A stretch of 64,000 nucleotides of DNA from an uncultured Opitutia bacterium (GTDB taxonomy: Bacteria; Verrucomicrobiota; Verrucomicrobiia; Opitutales; Opitutaceae), in the NCBI GenBank assembly GCA_903859715.1, contig CAIONS010000036.1, positions 56,743-120,742 on the forward strand. Direction: 5' to 3'. Position 1 is the stretch's first letter. Each line of letters begins with the position of its first letter. Made by a program: the position numbers and the translations under genes. Shown here in pieces: positions 32,335 to 40,970 of this stretch. The notes under the pieces are model-generated. The model was not told the DNA's origin. It made no database searches and worked only from the letters and a program-made list of their open reading frames with translations.

Positions 32335-33830
32335 GGGATTGATTTCGACGGGCCGGGGGGCAGGCCGGGATAGCGCTCAATCAGGGCGTAAGTGACCTCG
32401 ATGGGCAAGGGCAACGCCGGCAGTACGGAAGTAATGCGGCTGGACGTGGACTGGCCGCGGAAGAAGGCCTCGACGGTGGCGTAAAACGGCGGGCTGATGC
32501 CGGCTCCTTCACTGATGATCCGGCCGATGGCGTGAAATTTGGCCCAGTCGCCCTGCACGCCTGCGGCGCAGAGGAAGGAGAAGTAGATTCCAGCGCTCTC
32601 GGTCGTGAAGGGAATGGGGTCCTGCTGCAGCTTGGCGTAGAGCTGGTCGAGAATCACGGGATCGGGCTGCCGGATGAGCTGGGTCGAGAGGATTTTGACG
32701 ACGGGCAGGGAGAGTTTTGGACCGAGCAGCTGGTCGACTTGCTGGCGAAAGGGCCGGCTGGCATCCAGCTGGGCATAGGCTGCGAGCTGGAGTGTGATGC
32801 GGGTTTCGTCATCCAGTGTTACACCCGCACTGCCCAGCTGGTCGAGGGCGGCGAAGCCATCACCGAGGACGAGCAGCTGGCTGACCTGATAATAAATCCC
32901 GTAAGGCGGCAGGCGGCGCCAATCGGTGTGATCCAGCTGGAGTCGGGCCTCGGCGTTCCGTCCGGCGAGCAAAAGCAGCTCCGTTTCGATCAGCGGCCGC
33001 CAGACCGTGGCGGCGGGAGCCGGAGAATCGCGCAGGGCGCGCAACACGTCGTCGCGATGGGATTGGCGTGAGGCGAAAATGAGGGCACGCATCCAGACGG
33101 AGGCATGCGCGGTATCGTCCAGGATCCGGTCGCGCGCGAGAGACTGGATCGTGGCGAAGTCGCCGCGGGCGAGCAGGGCCCGGAACCATTCCTCGGCGGT
33201 GGTCTCGCGCTGGTCGGGATGCTCGCGAAACAGGCGGTCGTACACGCGATTGGAAGGCACGGGCTGGCCGGACTGCAGGGTCTTGGCGAGCGTCAGGCCG
33301 GCGGCATAGTTGGAAGGATCGAATTCGTAGGCGTTGGAAAGATAGAGCAGGGCCTCGCCGGTGCGGTTGGCAGCAAAGGCTTTTTTGGCCTTTTCGATGA
33401 AGAACCAGCCGCGGGCCTCGCCCACGCGATGCCAGGACGGCGGCCAGGTGACCTGGATGATGTTCACCGGATAGCCGACGACCCGCAGAAAGATGAAAAC
33501 GCCGATCGCACCGGTTAGATAAACGGCGGCCAGTGAACCGCCGTAATAGGCGAATGCCCGGCGCCAGAAAGGGCGCACGTCGGCCGTATGGGCGGAGCAC
33601 CGCCAGCCGTCGGGCGTCTCGACGAGCAGCGGGCACACGCGGCGGAAACGGCGGGCCTTGGCCCAATGCACGACAGCATCGCAGTGGGTCTCGAGCGCGC
33701 GGCCGGAATCACTGGGACTCTGACACGGGCACCGGGCGCGGCCACGCCGCAGCTGGAACCATGGCTTGCGTGTGTTCCAGTAGAGCAGGCCCCAGGCGAG
33801 GCGGAAAAAATCAGCGAACCAGCCAGTCAC
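32331..33830 (-). CDS. Membrane protein with cysteine-rich N-terminus and TPR-like region
   Basis: A 499-residue protein. The N-terminal 100 residues are cytoplasmic with several cysteines and histidines (RCPCQSPSDSGRALETHCDA, then RRVCPLLVETPDGWRCSAH) that could bind metal. One membrane helix is at about 98-118 (GGSLAAVYLTGAIGVFIFLR). The rest is helical and TPR-like, with one clear unit (RTGEALLYLSNAYEFDPSNY). Family not recognised. The 4-base overlap with the exosortase gene implies joint expression and function, possibly in substrate or polymer handling. Confidence 0.8.
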   Translation of the reverse strand: MTGWFADFFRLAWGLLYWNTRKPWFQLRRGRARCPCQSPSDSGRALETHCDAVVHWAKARRFRRVCPLLVETPDGWRCSAHTADVRPFWRRAFAYYGGSLAAVYLTGAIGVFIFLRVVGYPVNIIQVTWPPSWHRVGEARGWFFIEKAKKAFAANRTGEALLYLSNAYEFDPSNYAAGLTLAKTLQSGQPVPSNRVYDRLFREHPDQRETTAEEWFRALLARGDFATIQSLARDRILDDTAHASVWMRALIFASRQSHRDDVLRALRDSPAPAATVWRPLIETELLLLAGRNAEARLQLDHTDWRRLPPYGIYYQVSQLLVLGDGFAALDQLGSAGVTLDDETRITLQLAAYAQLDASRPFRQQVDQLLGPKLSLPVVKILSTQLIRQPDPVILDQLYAKLQQDPIPFTTESAGIYFSFLCAAGVQGDWAKFHAIGRIISEGAGISPPFYATVEAFFRGQSTSSRITSVLPALPLPIEVTYALIERYPGLPPGPSKSIP

Positions 33831-33891
33831 GGGGTGAAGCTAGGTGGAGAGGTCGGGGCGGCAAACTGAATCCGGCGGGGAACGGGCCATT

Positions 33892-33935
33892 GAATCGCGA
33901 AGAGGCGGAGGCGCGAAGGTCGGAGGAAGGAGCGG
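33892..33935. repeat. Family F intergenic repeat (single arm)
   Basis: The stretch tcgcgaagaggcggaggcgc, then gaaggtcgg, matches the gcgaag-type arm of the copies at 3261 and 5960. The remaining spacer to 34103 contains accacggattgcacggatca but no gene I can support. Confidence 0.5.
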
Positions 33936-34103
33936 ACTAAAAATTTTAACCACGGATTGCACGGATCAATCCGGATAATGGTGCCCGGACTTAGAATTCC
34001 GGATCCGTAGTTAAAATGGAACGGGCCTTTAAAAAGTGAACTGGCGGCTGGCGGAGAATGAATCCTTGGTCAGTGTTGAGGCGTCACAGTGACGATCCCA
34101 CCC

Positions 34104-34715
34104 ATGAAACCATCGCTTCGTTTCCTCGCTCTCGCAGCCGCTCTGGCGGTTGCTTTTGTCAGCTCCTCGCACGCCGCGGTCGCCATCGGCCAGCCGGCGC
34201 CTGATTTTACGCTCACGGATATTTCCGGCCAGGTGCACAAGCTGTCGGACTATCACGGCAAGACCGTGGTGCTGGAGTGGACGAATCCCGAGTGCCCGTT
34301 TGTGCAGAAGCACTATGGCAGCGGCAACATCCCGAACCTGCAGAAGGCGGCGACGGCGGACGGCGTCATCTGGCTCTCGATCAATTCGGGCAGTCATGGA
34401 GCCGAGGGGGATTACACCCCGGCGCAAGTCGCGGAGTGGTCGAAGAAGATGGGGGCGGCGCCGACGGCCTATTTCCGTGACCAGGACGGAAAGGTCGGCC
34501 GGCTTTACAGCGCCAAGACGACGCCTCACCTGTTCGTCATCACGGCGGACGGCACGCTGGTTTACGACGGGGCGATCGACAGCATCCGCTCGGCGAAAGT
34601 CGAGGATATCGCCAAGGCCACGAACTATGTGACGGCCGCGCTGGCTTCGGTGAAAGCGGGCAAGCCGGTGGAGAAGGCCGCGACGCAGCCGTATGGGTGC
34701 TCGGTGAAATACTAA
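34104..34715 (+). CDS. Exported thioredoxin-fold redoxin (AhpC/TSA-like)
   Basis: A 203-residue exported protein. The signal peptide LRFLALAAALAVAFVSSSHA is followed by a redoxin domain (GQPAPDFTLTDISGQVHKLS, then YHGKTVVLEWTNPECPFVQK). The single cysteine of NPECPFVQKHY occupies the peroxidatic position; no resolving cysteine follows as CXXC. A further cysteine lies near the C-terminus (PYGCSVKY). TTPHLFVITADGTLVYDGAI carries the conserved cis-proline. It is likely a periplasmic thiol peroxidase or redoxin. Start at 34104 gives a clean signal peptide. Confidence 0.88.
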   Translation: MKPSLRFLALAAALAVAFVSSSHAAVAIGQPAPDFTLTDISGQVHKLSDYHGKTVVLEWTNPECPFVQKHYGSGNIPNLQKAATADGVIWLSINSGSHGAEGDYTPAQVAEWSKKMGAAPTAYFRDQDGKVGRLYSAKTTPHLFVITADGTLVYDGAIDSIRSAKVEDIAKATNYVTAALASVKAGKPVEKAATQPYGCSVKY

Positions 34716-34724
34716 AGCGCGTTG

Positions 34725-34897
34725 TCGATTGCGGATTGTGGATACCGGAAACCGGATAGCTGATTCCAGCGGGGAGCTGATTGATGGAGTCGGGCTTGGA
34801 GGCATGTCTCCGGCCAGCCTCCTCACGTCGGCTGCTACTGGATAAGAATGGCCGGTCCGGTTTAACTATCCGGTATCCGCAATCCGGTATCGAGCGA
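34725..34897. repeat. MITE-like composite: family E arms around family B
   Basis: Left arm gattgcggattgtggatacc followed by ggaaaccgg, a family B centre (agcctcctcacgtcggctgc) and right arm ccggtatccgcaatccggta. The arms are reverse complements. An equivalent composite is at 35692-35836, on the other side of the GT2 gene. Confidence 0.75.
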
Positions 34898-34942
34898 TTC
34901 TTGCTCCCGGCTCGTTTCTGCTTTCTCGTCGGCGCGTTTCAC

Positions 34943-35680
34943 GTGCCTTCCTTTCCGATCTTCTCCGTCGCCATCCCGGCCTACAATGAGGCGCGGCTGT
35001 TGCCCCGCTTGCTGGACAGCATCGCCGTGGCGCGGGCGCGGTATGGCGATGATCCGAACGCCATTGAGGTGATCGTGGGCAACAACGGCTCGACGGACGC
35101 GACAGCGGAGATTGCCCGGGCGCGGGGCTGCGTGGTGGTCGAGGTGGAAAAGCGGACGATCGCGGCGGCGCGCAATGGTGCGGCCAGCGCCGCGCGGGGG
35201 AAGATCCTGTGCTTCATTGACGCCGATTCCATTTTACATCCAGAGACCTTCAACGAGATCGAGCAGGTGATGAAGCAGGGGCGCTGCGCAGTGGGGGCGT
35301 CGGGCGTGTGGATGGAGCGGATGTCGGCGGGCATCGCGGCGACGTGGCTGCTGATGGTGCCGGCGACCCGGATGCTGGGCCTCGACACCGGTGTGGTATT
35401 CTGCCGGCGGGAAGATTTTGCGGCGGTCGGTGGCTACCGGGAGCAGCTGATCGTCGCGGAGGACGTGGATTTCATGTGGCGGCTGAAACGGCACGGCCGG
35501 AAACAGGGCGCGAAATTCCGGCGGCTGCCGACGGCGCGGGCAATCACGTCGACGCGCAAGTTCGACCGTCACGGGGACTGGCACTATTTCGCGATCATGT
35601 TCGGCTTCCCGTTCCGGCTGATCTTCGCCCGCGCCGCGGCACGGAAGCAGGCGTGGGCGTATTGGTATGCCGACCGGTGA
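34943..35680 (+). CDS. Glycosyltransferase family 2 protein
   Basis: A 245-residue GT-A fold glycosyltransferase of family 2. FSVAIPAYNEARLLPRLLDS opens the nucleotide-sugar domain, VGNNGSTDATAEIARARG follows, and FIDADSILHPETF carries the DxD metal motif (about residues 96-98). AVGGYREQLIVAEDVDFMWR contains the ED catalytic pair. The C-terminus has a short hydrophobic stretch. I place the start at the GTG at 34943, because the earlier ATG at 34781 lies inside repeat DNA. Sugar and acceptor are unknown. The gene is bracketed by two similar repeat composites. Confidence 0.88.
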   Translation: MPSFPIFSVAIPAYNEARLLPRLLDSIAVARARYGDDPNAIEVIVGNNGSTDATAEIARARGCVVVEVEKRTIAAARNGAASAARGKILCFIDADSILHPETFNEIEQVMKQGRCAVGASGVWMERMSAGIAATWLLMVPATRMLGLDTGVVFCRREDFAAVGGYREQLIVAEDVDFMWRLKRHGRKQGAKFRRLPTARAITSTRKFDRHGDWHYFAIMFGFPFRLIFARAAARKQAWAYWYADR

Positions 35681-35691
35681 GGCGCCCGGCG

Positions 35692-35836
35692 ATTGCGGAT
35701 GGCGGATACCGGAAACCGGATAGCTGAGTTCGGCGCGGGAAGCGGCTTGAATGGAGGATGGCTTGCTGTGTCAAAGGACCAGCCTCCTTACGTCGGCTGC
35801 TACTAGCTATTGGGTATCAGCAATCCGCAATCGACA
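35692..35836. repeat. MITE-like composite: family E arms around family B
   Basis: Left arm gattgcggatggcggatacc then ggaaaccgg, family B centre agcctccttacgtcggctgc then tactag, right arm ggtatcagcaatccgcaatc. Same layout as at 34725-34897. Confidence 0.75.
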
Positions 35837-35838
35837 GG

Positions 35839-36693
35839 TCAGACTTTCACCAGGAAGAGCTCGGGATGCATCGTGCCTTCGGCGACCTTGTTCACGGTGC
35901 CGGTCATGAGGATGGAGTAGTCGTTGCCGATCTCGATGCCGATCTGGCCGCCGGGCATGTGCACGGTGACGCTGCGGTCCACGAGGCCAAGTTTGTGGGC
36001 GACGGCGGCGGAGGCGCTGGAGCTGCTGCCGGAGGCGAGGGTGTAGCCGGCGCCGCGCTCCCAGATTTCGATCTGGATGTTGGCGCGGTCGATGACCCGG
36101 AGGAACTGGACGTTGGTCTTCCGCGGAAAATTGGGGTGAACCTCGAGGTCGGGACCATAGCGGCGGGCGAGGGCCTCCGAAATTTCCGGGAGGACGATCA
36201 CGCAGTGCGGATTGCCAATGGTCGCGGCATTGAACGTGAAGTCGCGGTCTTGGATTTTGATCCTCTCGTTGAAGACTTCGCGCGGCGCGCCGGTGACGGG
36301 AATCTTGGCGCTGTCGAAGCTCACTTGGCCCATCCCGATGGTGAGTAGTTTGCCGCCGTCCTTGATGACGGTCTTCACGTGTCCGCCGGGCGTTTCGACG
36401 GTGAACGTCGGATGCTTGGCGAGGCCTTGGTCCCAGAGAAAGCGGGAGAAAATGCGCAGGCCGTTGCCGGATTTTTCGGCCTCGGAGCCGTCGGGATTGA
36501 AGATGCGCAGGCCGAACTCGCTCTGCTTGGACGGGAGCGGGCCCCAGAGGATGCCATCGGAGCCGACGCCGAAGTTACGGTGGCAGATGACCCGGATCTG
36601 GTCGACGGTGGGGGCGGGCGTCCAGGCGGGAAAGTCGGCGGGATTCAGGACAATGTAGTCATTGCCGAGAGCGTGGTATTTATAGAAACGCAT
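35839..36693 (-). CDS. dapF: Diaminopimelate epimerase-like protein lacking both catalytic cysteines
   Basis: A 284-residue DapF-fold protein, full length. MRFYKYHALGNDYIVLN, ICHRNFGVGSDGILWG and FTFNAATIGNPHCVIVLP are the family landmarks. The two catalytic cysteines that swap protons on LL/meso-diaminopimelate are both serine: Ser75 in EAEKSGNGLRI (normally CGNG) and Ser221 in YTLASGSSSSA (normally ACGTGA). TCC codons encode both. Conserved glycines remain, so the fold is kept. It may be a serine variant with altered chemistry, a racemase of other substrate, or inactive. Confidence 0.88.
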   Translation of the reverse strand: MRFYKYHALGNDYIVLNPADFPAWTPAPTVDQIRVICHRNFGVGSDGILWGPLPSKQSEFGLRIFNPDGSEAEKSGNGLRIFSRFLWDQGLAKHPTFTVETPGGHVKTVIKDGGKLLTIGMGQVSFDSAKIPVTGAPREVFNERIKIQDRDFTFNAATIGNPHCVIVLPEISEALARRYGPDLEVHPNFPRKTNVQFLRVIDRANIQIEIWERGAGYTLASGSSSSASAAVAHKLGLVDRSVTVHMPGGQIGIEIGNDYSILMTGTVNKVAEGTMHPELFLVKV

Positions 36694-36736
36694 GGGGTCA
36701 GGCGAAGGAACCAAGGAAGAGACGAAGGGACCAGAG

Positions 36737-36814
36737 TTTTTATCTGGAACTCAGGAACTCTGGAACGAACCCGCGTTGGCTGGCTTTTCCAGAGTTCGTG
36801 AGTTCCAGATAAAA
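36737..36814. repeat. Long inverted repeat between dapF-like and the 497-residue gene
   Basis: Arms tatctggaactcaggaactc and gagttcgtgagttccagata extend over about 25 bases with one mismatch around a centre of about 21 bases. It could terminate the upstream minus-strand transcript (it follows that gene's stop) or be a REP-like element. Confidence 0.6.
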
Positions 36815-36834
36815 CCGGATTAGGCGGTCGTCGC

Positions 36835-38328
36835 TTACTTCGCGGTTCCCGCCGGGGTGTAGCCGAAGAGGACGCGCTTCTTGATCGCGACGGCGACGGA
36901 GTCCGGGACCATCTGCTCCCAGGTGACGTCGTTCTCCTTGATACGGCGGAGGACGTCGCGGGAGAAGATGTGGAGGATGGTGGGATCGAAGCCGACGATG
37001 CAGTCGATGTAATGGTTCTCGAGCAGGTGATTGTAGAGATTCCGCAGGTGATCGACGACCTGGACGTTCTTGGCGTTGATGAGGACGCCGGCGGCGAATG
37101 TGCGGGCCTGGGCGCCGGAGCCCGGCGGCACGTTCGTCTGGCCGGTGGTGAGGTAGTGGTCGTACGCCTCCTGGCGCATGGGGTAAATGTAGAGCCGGAC
37201 GGAATTCCGGAAGAGGCGGCCGAACGACTCGAGGATGCCGCCTTCGAGGTTCTCGTAGTATTTCTCGTTGAAGATCTCGAGGAGGTTGTTGATGCCCATC
37301 GCGACCCCGATCATTTCCTTGGTGTAGCGGCGGAAATAGGAGGTGAGGCGGAAATATTCGGAATAATTAGAGATCAGGACGGTGAAGCCGATGTCCCCAA
37401 GGAGATCGACGCGCGAGAGGAAGTCCTGCGGGTCGAGTTCGCCGGCGGCGAGGAGGTTGTTCATGGTGATCTCCATGAGGACGACGACGGACTTGCCCTT
37501 GACGAGCGGCTCCTGGACGAACTGCGCCGTGGCGCAGTTGAGCATGTCGACATTGACGTGGGTGACGGGGCGGAAGCTGCCGCGCTCCACGAGGATGGCC
37601 TTGTGGTGCAGGACCTCGGACGGCTGGAGGACCTCGCCGTTCTCGCCGAACATGACGGCGTTGGTCAGTCCGAACTGGACGAGATGCAGCGACATCAGGC
37701 GGTTGTCGACGCTCGTGAACGCGGGACCGCTGAACCGGAGCATGTCGACCTCGATGCGGTCGGAGCTGAGATTGTCGAGAAGGGATTCGGTGAATTTCTT
37801 CGGATCGTCGCGGTAATAGAACGCGCCGTAGATGAGGTTGGTGCCGACGATGCCGAGGGCCTCCTGCTGGAGGACGTTCTCCTTGTCCCACATGCGCACG
37901 TGCAGGACGATCTCGCTCGGCGGGCCATTGGGCTCGAGCTGGAAGCGAATACCCATCCAGCCGTGGGCCTCGTTGGTGCCCAGGAAATTCCGGGCGGCCA
38001 CCGTGTCGGCGAAGACGAAGAACGTGGTGCGATCGCCGCGGGTGGCGGCCAGCCGCTCCAGCAGGAGCTGATACTCGTGGTCGAGCATGAGGCCGAGGCG
38101 TTCGCGCGAGACGTAGCGCGGAGCCTTGCCGTAGATGGCGTCGCTGAACGCCATGTCATAAGCGGAGATGGTCTTGGCGACCGTGCCCGAGGCGCCGCCG
38201 GCCTGGAAAAAGACGCGGGCGACCTCCTGGCCGGCGCCGATCTCGGCAAACGTGCCGTATTTGGGCTCGTCGAGATTGATCGTGAGCGCCTTCCGGTTCG
38301 TCGTAAGCAGGTTCTTTTGTTCGCTCAT
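36835..38328 (-). CDS. Conserved soluble protein of unsettled function
   Basis: A 497-residue protein of a large, strongly conserved family. The signature blocks I recognise are LLTTNRKALTINLDEPKYGT, FAEIGAGQEVARVFFQAGGA, TLNLEAL-free RGDRTTFFVFADTVAARNF and VLISNYSEYFRLTSYF. I recall relatives across several phyla being named nicotinate-nucleotide adenylyltransferase in databases, but I see no HxGH nucleotidyl-transfer motif, so I do not adopt that name. It has no signal peptide or membrane helix. Start chosen at 38328 (MSEQKNLLTTNRK). Function unknown; sppA is divergent from it. Confidence 0.75.
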   Translation of the reverse strand: MSEQKNLLTTNRKALTINLDEPKYGTFAEIGAGQEVARVFFQAGGASGTVAKTISAYDMAFSDAIYGKAPRYVSRERLGLMLDHEYQLLLERLAATRGDRTTFFVFADTVAARNFLGTNEAHGWMGIRFQLEPNGPPSEIVLHVRMWDKENVLQQEALGIVGTNLIYGAFYYRDDPKKFTESLLDNLSSDRIEVDMLRFSGPAFTSVDNRLMSLHLVQFGLTNAVMFGENGEVLQPSEVLHHKAILVERGSFRPVTHVNVDMLNCATAQFVQEPLVKGKSVVVLMEITMNNLLAAGELDPQDFLSRVDLLGDIGFTVLISNYSEYFRLTSYFRRYTKEMIGVAMGINNLLEIFNEKYYENLEGGILESFGRLFRNSVRLYIYPMRQEAYDHYLTTGQTNVPPGSGAQARTFAAGVLINAKNVQVVDHLRNLYNHLLENHYIDCIVGFDPTILHIFSRDVLRRIKENDVTWEQMVPDSVAVAIKKRVLFGYTPAGTAK

Positions 38329-38529
38329 GATGGAAAAGTTGGAAGGAGAGAGGCGGAACGGCAACCTGTTCCTACATCAACGCAGGTGACGAATAGGCGA
38401 AATTAGACGGAGTGAAGCCATCGGACGGCACGGATCGGCGATGATCGGACACCGTTGGGCGCGGCTTTGGGACCGTTCGTCGCGTTTCGACTGGAGAAAC
38501 GCGTGAAAGCGGCTAGCTTGCGCGCACAT

Positions 38530-40350
38530 ATGAAGAATTTCTTCACCTCGATGCTGGGTGCGCTGGTGGCGTTGATCATTTTTACGGTGGGCGGCAGTCT
38601 CCTGTTCATCGGCTTCATCGGCGCGATCGCGGCGATGAACAACAAGCAGAAGACGGAAACCGTTGAGCAGGGTTCGTACCTGGTTTTCGATCTGGACGCC
38701 AATATCACGGACAGCCCGCCGTTGGTGGACCTGAGCATGTTCACCGGTGGACGCTCGGAGACCCTGCAGCTGCGCGTCGTCACGCGGGCGCTGCGGATGG
38801 CGGCCAAGGACAACCGCATCACCGGCGTGCTGCTCAAGGGTGCGCTGACACCGTCCGGCTACGGATCGGGCTTCGCCGCGCTGCGGGAAGTCCGCCTGGC
38901 GCTGGCTGATTTCAAGGCCTCGGGGAAGCCGGTGATGGCCTATCTGACCTTTGCCCAGCCGAAGGACTACTATCTCGCCTCGGTGGCCGACGACGTCGTG
39001 TTGGACCCTTATGGAATGATCCTGTTGCCCGGCTTGGCGAGTGAACCGGTCTTTTTTGCGGGTGCCTTTGAAAAGTATGGCATTGGCGTGCAGGTCACGC
39101 GCGTCGGCAAATACAAGTCCTACGTCGAACCCTATGTGCGCAAAGAGATGAGCCCGGAGAATCGCGAGGAAGTCCAGAAGCTGCTCAACGACATCTGGGG
39201 CAGCCTGGTGGGTGACATTGCGAAGAGCCGCGGGATCACCCCGGCGGCGGTGCAGGCGACCGTGGATGCCGAAGGGCTGATCCGTCCCGAGGCGGCCAAG
39301 GCGGGCAAGCTGGTTGACCGCATCGCCTACCGCGACGAGATCATCGATGACTTGAAGGCCAAGACCGGCCGGCGCGGCTCCAAGGAGTCCTTCAAGCAGA
39401 TCTCGCTCGCCAGCTATGCGCGGGCCTCCAGCGACCAGACGGCGTCCGCCTTCAGCGGTCTGGCGATGGGCGGGGGCAATCGCATCGCGCTGGTCTACGC
39501 GGAAGGCAGCATTGTGGATGGCGACGGCCAGCCGGGTGAGATCGGCGGCGATAAATTTTCCCGCGAGCTGCGCAGCCTGCGGCAGGACGACTCCATCAAG
39601 GCGATCGTGCTGCGCGTGAACAGTCCCGGCGGCAGCGCGTCCGCCTCTGAGGTGATCCAGCGGGAGCTGCGGCTCGCCCGCAAGGTGAAGCCGGTCATCG
39701 TGTCGATGGGCAGCTATGCCGCTTCCGGGGGCTACTGGATCTCGACGTATGGCGACCGCATCTTTGCCGAGCCGACCACGATCACGGGATCCATCGGCGT
39801 GTTTGGCATGCAGTTCGACGTGAAGAAACTGGCGAACGACTTTGGCGTGACCTTTGACAGCGTGACGACGGGAAAATTTGCCGGCTCGCTTACGATCACG
39901 CGGCCGAAGACCGATGAGGAGTTGGCGGTGCTGCAGCGGATGGTGGACTGGATCTATGAGCAGTTCACCGCCAAGGTCGCCGACTCGCGTCACCTGAAGA
40001 TCGAATTTGTGAGGGAGATTGCGCAGGGCCGCGTGTGGTCCGGAGCCGAAGCCCAGAAGCTTGGGCTGGTCGACGAAATCGGCGGACTGGATGTTGCGAT
40101 CAAATATGCGGCAGAGAAGGCCGGGCTGGGCACGAGCTACCGGCTGGTGGAATATCCGCGCAAGAAGGAGCTGGCGGAGGCGATCAGCGAGTATCTACAG
40201 AAGGTCTCGCCGAATTCACAGGCTCATGCCAACACGGGTTTGGTGGGGCAGATTACGGAGCGCCTGCAGGATGAACTGAAGGTGCTGCAGGCCTTCAATG
40301 ACCCGCAGGGCGTCTACGCGCGGATGCCGCTGGAGCTCAGCATCCACTAA
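38530..40350 (+). CDS. sppA: Signal peptide peptidase SppA, 67K type
   Basis: SppA of the 67K type, 606 residues, with two tandem S49 domains. The N-terminal membrane anchor is at about residues 10-36 (LVALIIFTVGGSLLFIGFIG). The first domain carries the general-base lysine in VGKYKSYVEPYVRKEM (about 197). The second carries the nucleophile serine in VSMGSYAASGGYWIS (about 395), matching the Ser-Lys dyad split between domains. It degrades signal peptides in the inner membrane. The ATG at 38530 is chosen as the start of the anchor region. It is followed 55 bases later by the SufT gene. Confidence 0.94.
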   Translation: MKNFFTSMLGALVALIIFTVGGSLLFIGFIGAIAAMNNKQKTETVEQGSYLVFDLDANITDSPPLVDLSMFTGGRSETLQLRVVTRALRMAAKDNRITGVLLKGALTPSGYGSGFAALREVRLALADFKASGKPVMAYLTFAQPKDYYLASVADDVVLDPYGMILLPGLASEPVFFAGAFEKYGIGVQVTRVGKYKSYVEPYVRKEMSPENREEVQKLLNDIWGSLVGDIAKSRGITPAAVQATVDAEGLIRPEAAKAGKLVDRIAYRDEIIDDLKAKTGRRGSKESFKQISLASYARASSDQTASAFSGLAMGGGNRIALVYAEGSIVDGDGQPGEIGGDKFSRELRSLRQDDSIKAIVLRVNSPGGSASASEVIQRELRLARKVKPVIVSMGSYAASGGYWISTYGDRIFAEPTTITGSIGVFGMQFDVKKLANDFGVTFDSVTTGKFAGSLTITRPKTDEELAVLQRMVDWIYEQFTAKVADSRHLKIEFVREIAQGRVWSGAEAQKLGLVDEIGGLDVAIKYAAEKAGLGTSYRLVEYPRKKELAEAISEYLQKVSPNSQAHANTGLVGQITERLQDELKVLQAFNDPQGVYARMPLELSIH

Positions 40351-40405
40351 AGCGCAGCGGCCAACTGGCTGGATCGGGCAAGTCTCGAGCCGCGCAAAAC
40401 CATTC

Positions 40406-40930
40406 ATGACACATAAATTATCCCGCGACTGTCCGGCGACCGTCATTCCGGCCGGTGACGCGGTCACCCTGCCGGCCGGCTCGGACGTTTTCATTACGCA
40501 GACGCTCGGCGGCAATGTCACGGTCCGCACGGACCGCGGGCTGTTTCGCATTGCGGCCGAAAACGCCGGTGCGCTCGCGGGCTATACGCCCAAGGCCGAG
40601 GTCGCGGAAGTCGCGGGCGAGTTCAGCGAACCGGCGGTCTGGGCGGCGTTGAAGACGTGTTTCGATCCGGAAATCCCGGTCAACATCGTGGATCTCGGCC
40701 TGGTGTACGATTTGTCCGTGGAAAAAACAGCGGGCGGAAACAAGGTGGACGTGAAAATGACCCTGACGGCGCCGGGCTGCGGCATGGGCCCGGTCATTGC
40801 GGAGGACGCCCGCCAGAAGATCGCGGCGTTGCCGACGGTTGAAACGGCCAAGGTGCACATTGTCTGGGACCCGATCTGGACGCCGCAGATGATTTCACCC
40901 GAAGGCCGCAAGGTGCTGGGGCTGGAGTAG
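40406..40930 (+). CDS. sufT: SufT-family iron-sulfur assembly protein (DUF59)
   Basis: A 174-residue SufT-like protein. The N-terminal part (VIPAGDAVTLPAGSDVFITQ, then TLGGNVTVRTDRGLFRI) is the SufT-specific extension, and residues about 75-174 form a MIP18/DUF59 domain with DPEIPVNIVDLGLVYDLSVE and the reactive-cysteine motif LTAPGCGMGPVIAEDAR. SufT helps mature iron-sulfur proteins when demand is high. No other suf genes are nearby. Start at 40406. Confidence 0.88.
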   Translation: MTHKLSRDCPATVIPAGDAVTLPAGSDVFITQTLGGNVTVRTDRGLFRIAAENAGALAGYTPKAEVAEVAGEFSEPAVWAALKTCFDPEIPVNIVDLGLVYDLSVEKTAGGNKVDVKMTLTAPGCGMGPVIAEDARQKIAALPTVETAKVHIVWDPIWTPQMISPEGRKVLGLE

Positions 40931-40970
40931 CTCCCCAAGCTTGATCGCGAATTGTGTGACTTGGCATGTA

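Noticed and set aside
30754..32373. 539-codon open frame on the plus strand
   Set aside because: Antisense to the exosortase gene, glutamate/glycine-rich and without any recognisable motif.
34781..34942. ATG-initiated N-terminal extension of the GT2 protein
   Set aside because: The 54 extra residues are translated from the repeat composite; the GTG at 34943 starts the conserved domain.
36970..38406. 478-codon open frame on the plus strand
   Set aside because: Antisense to the conserved 497-residue gene; no motif.
38377..39993. 538-codon open frame on the minus strand
   Set aside because: Antisense shadow of sppA, arginine/histidine-rich with no domain; typical of high-GC codon periodicity.
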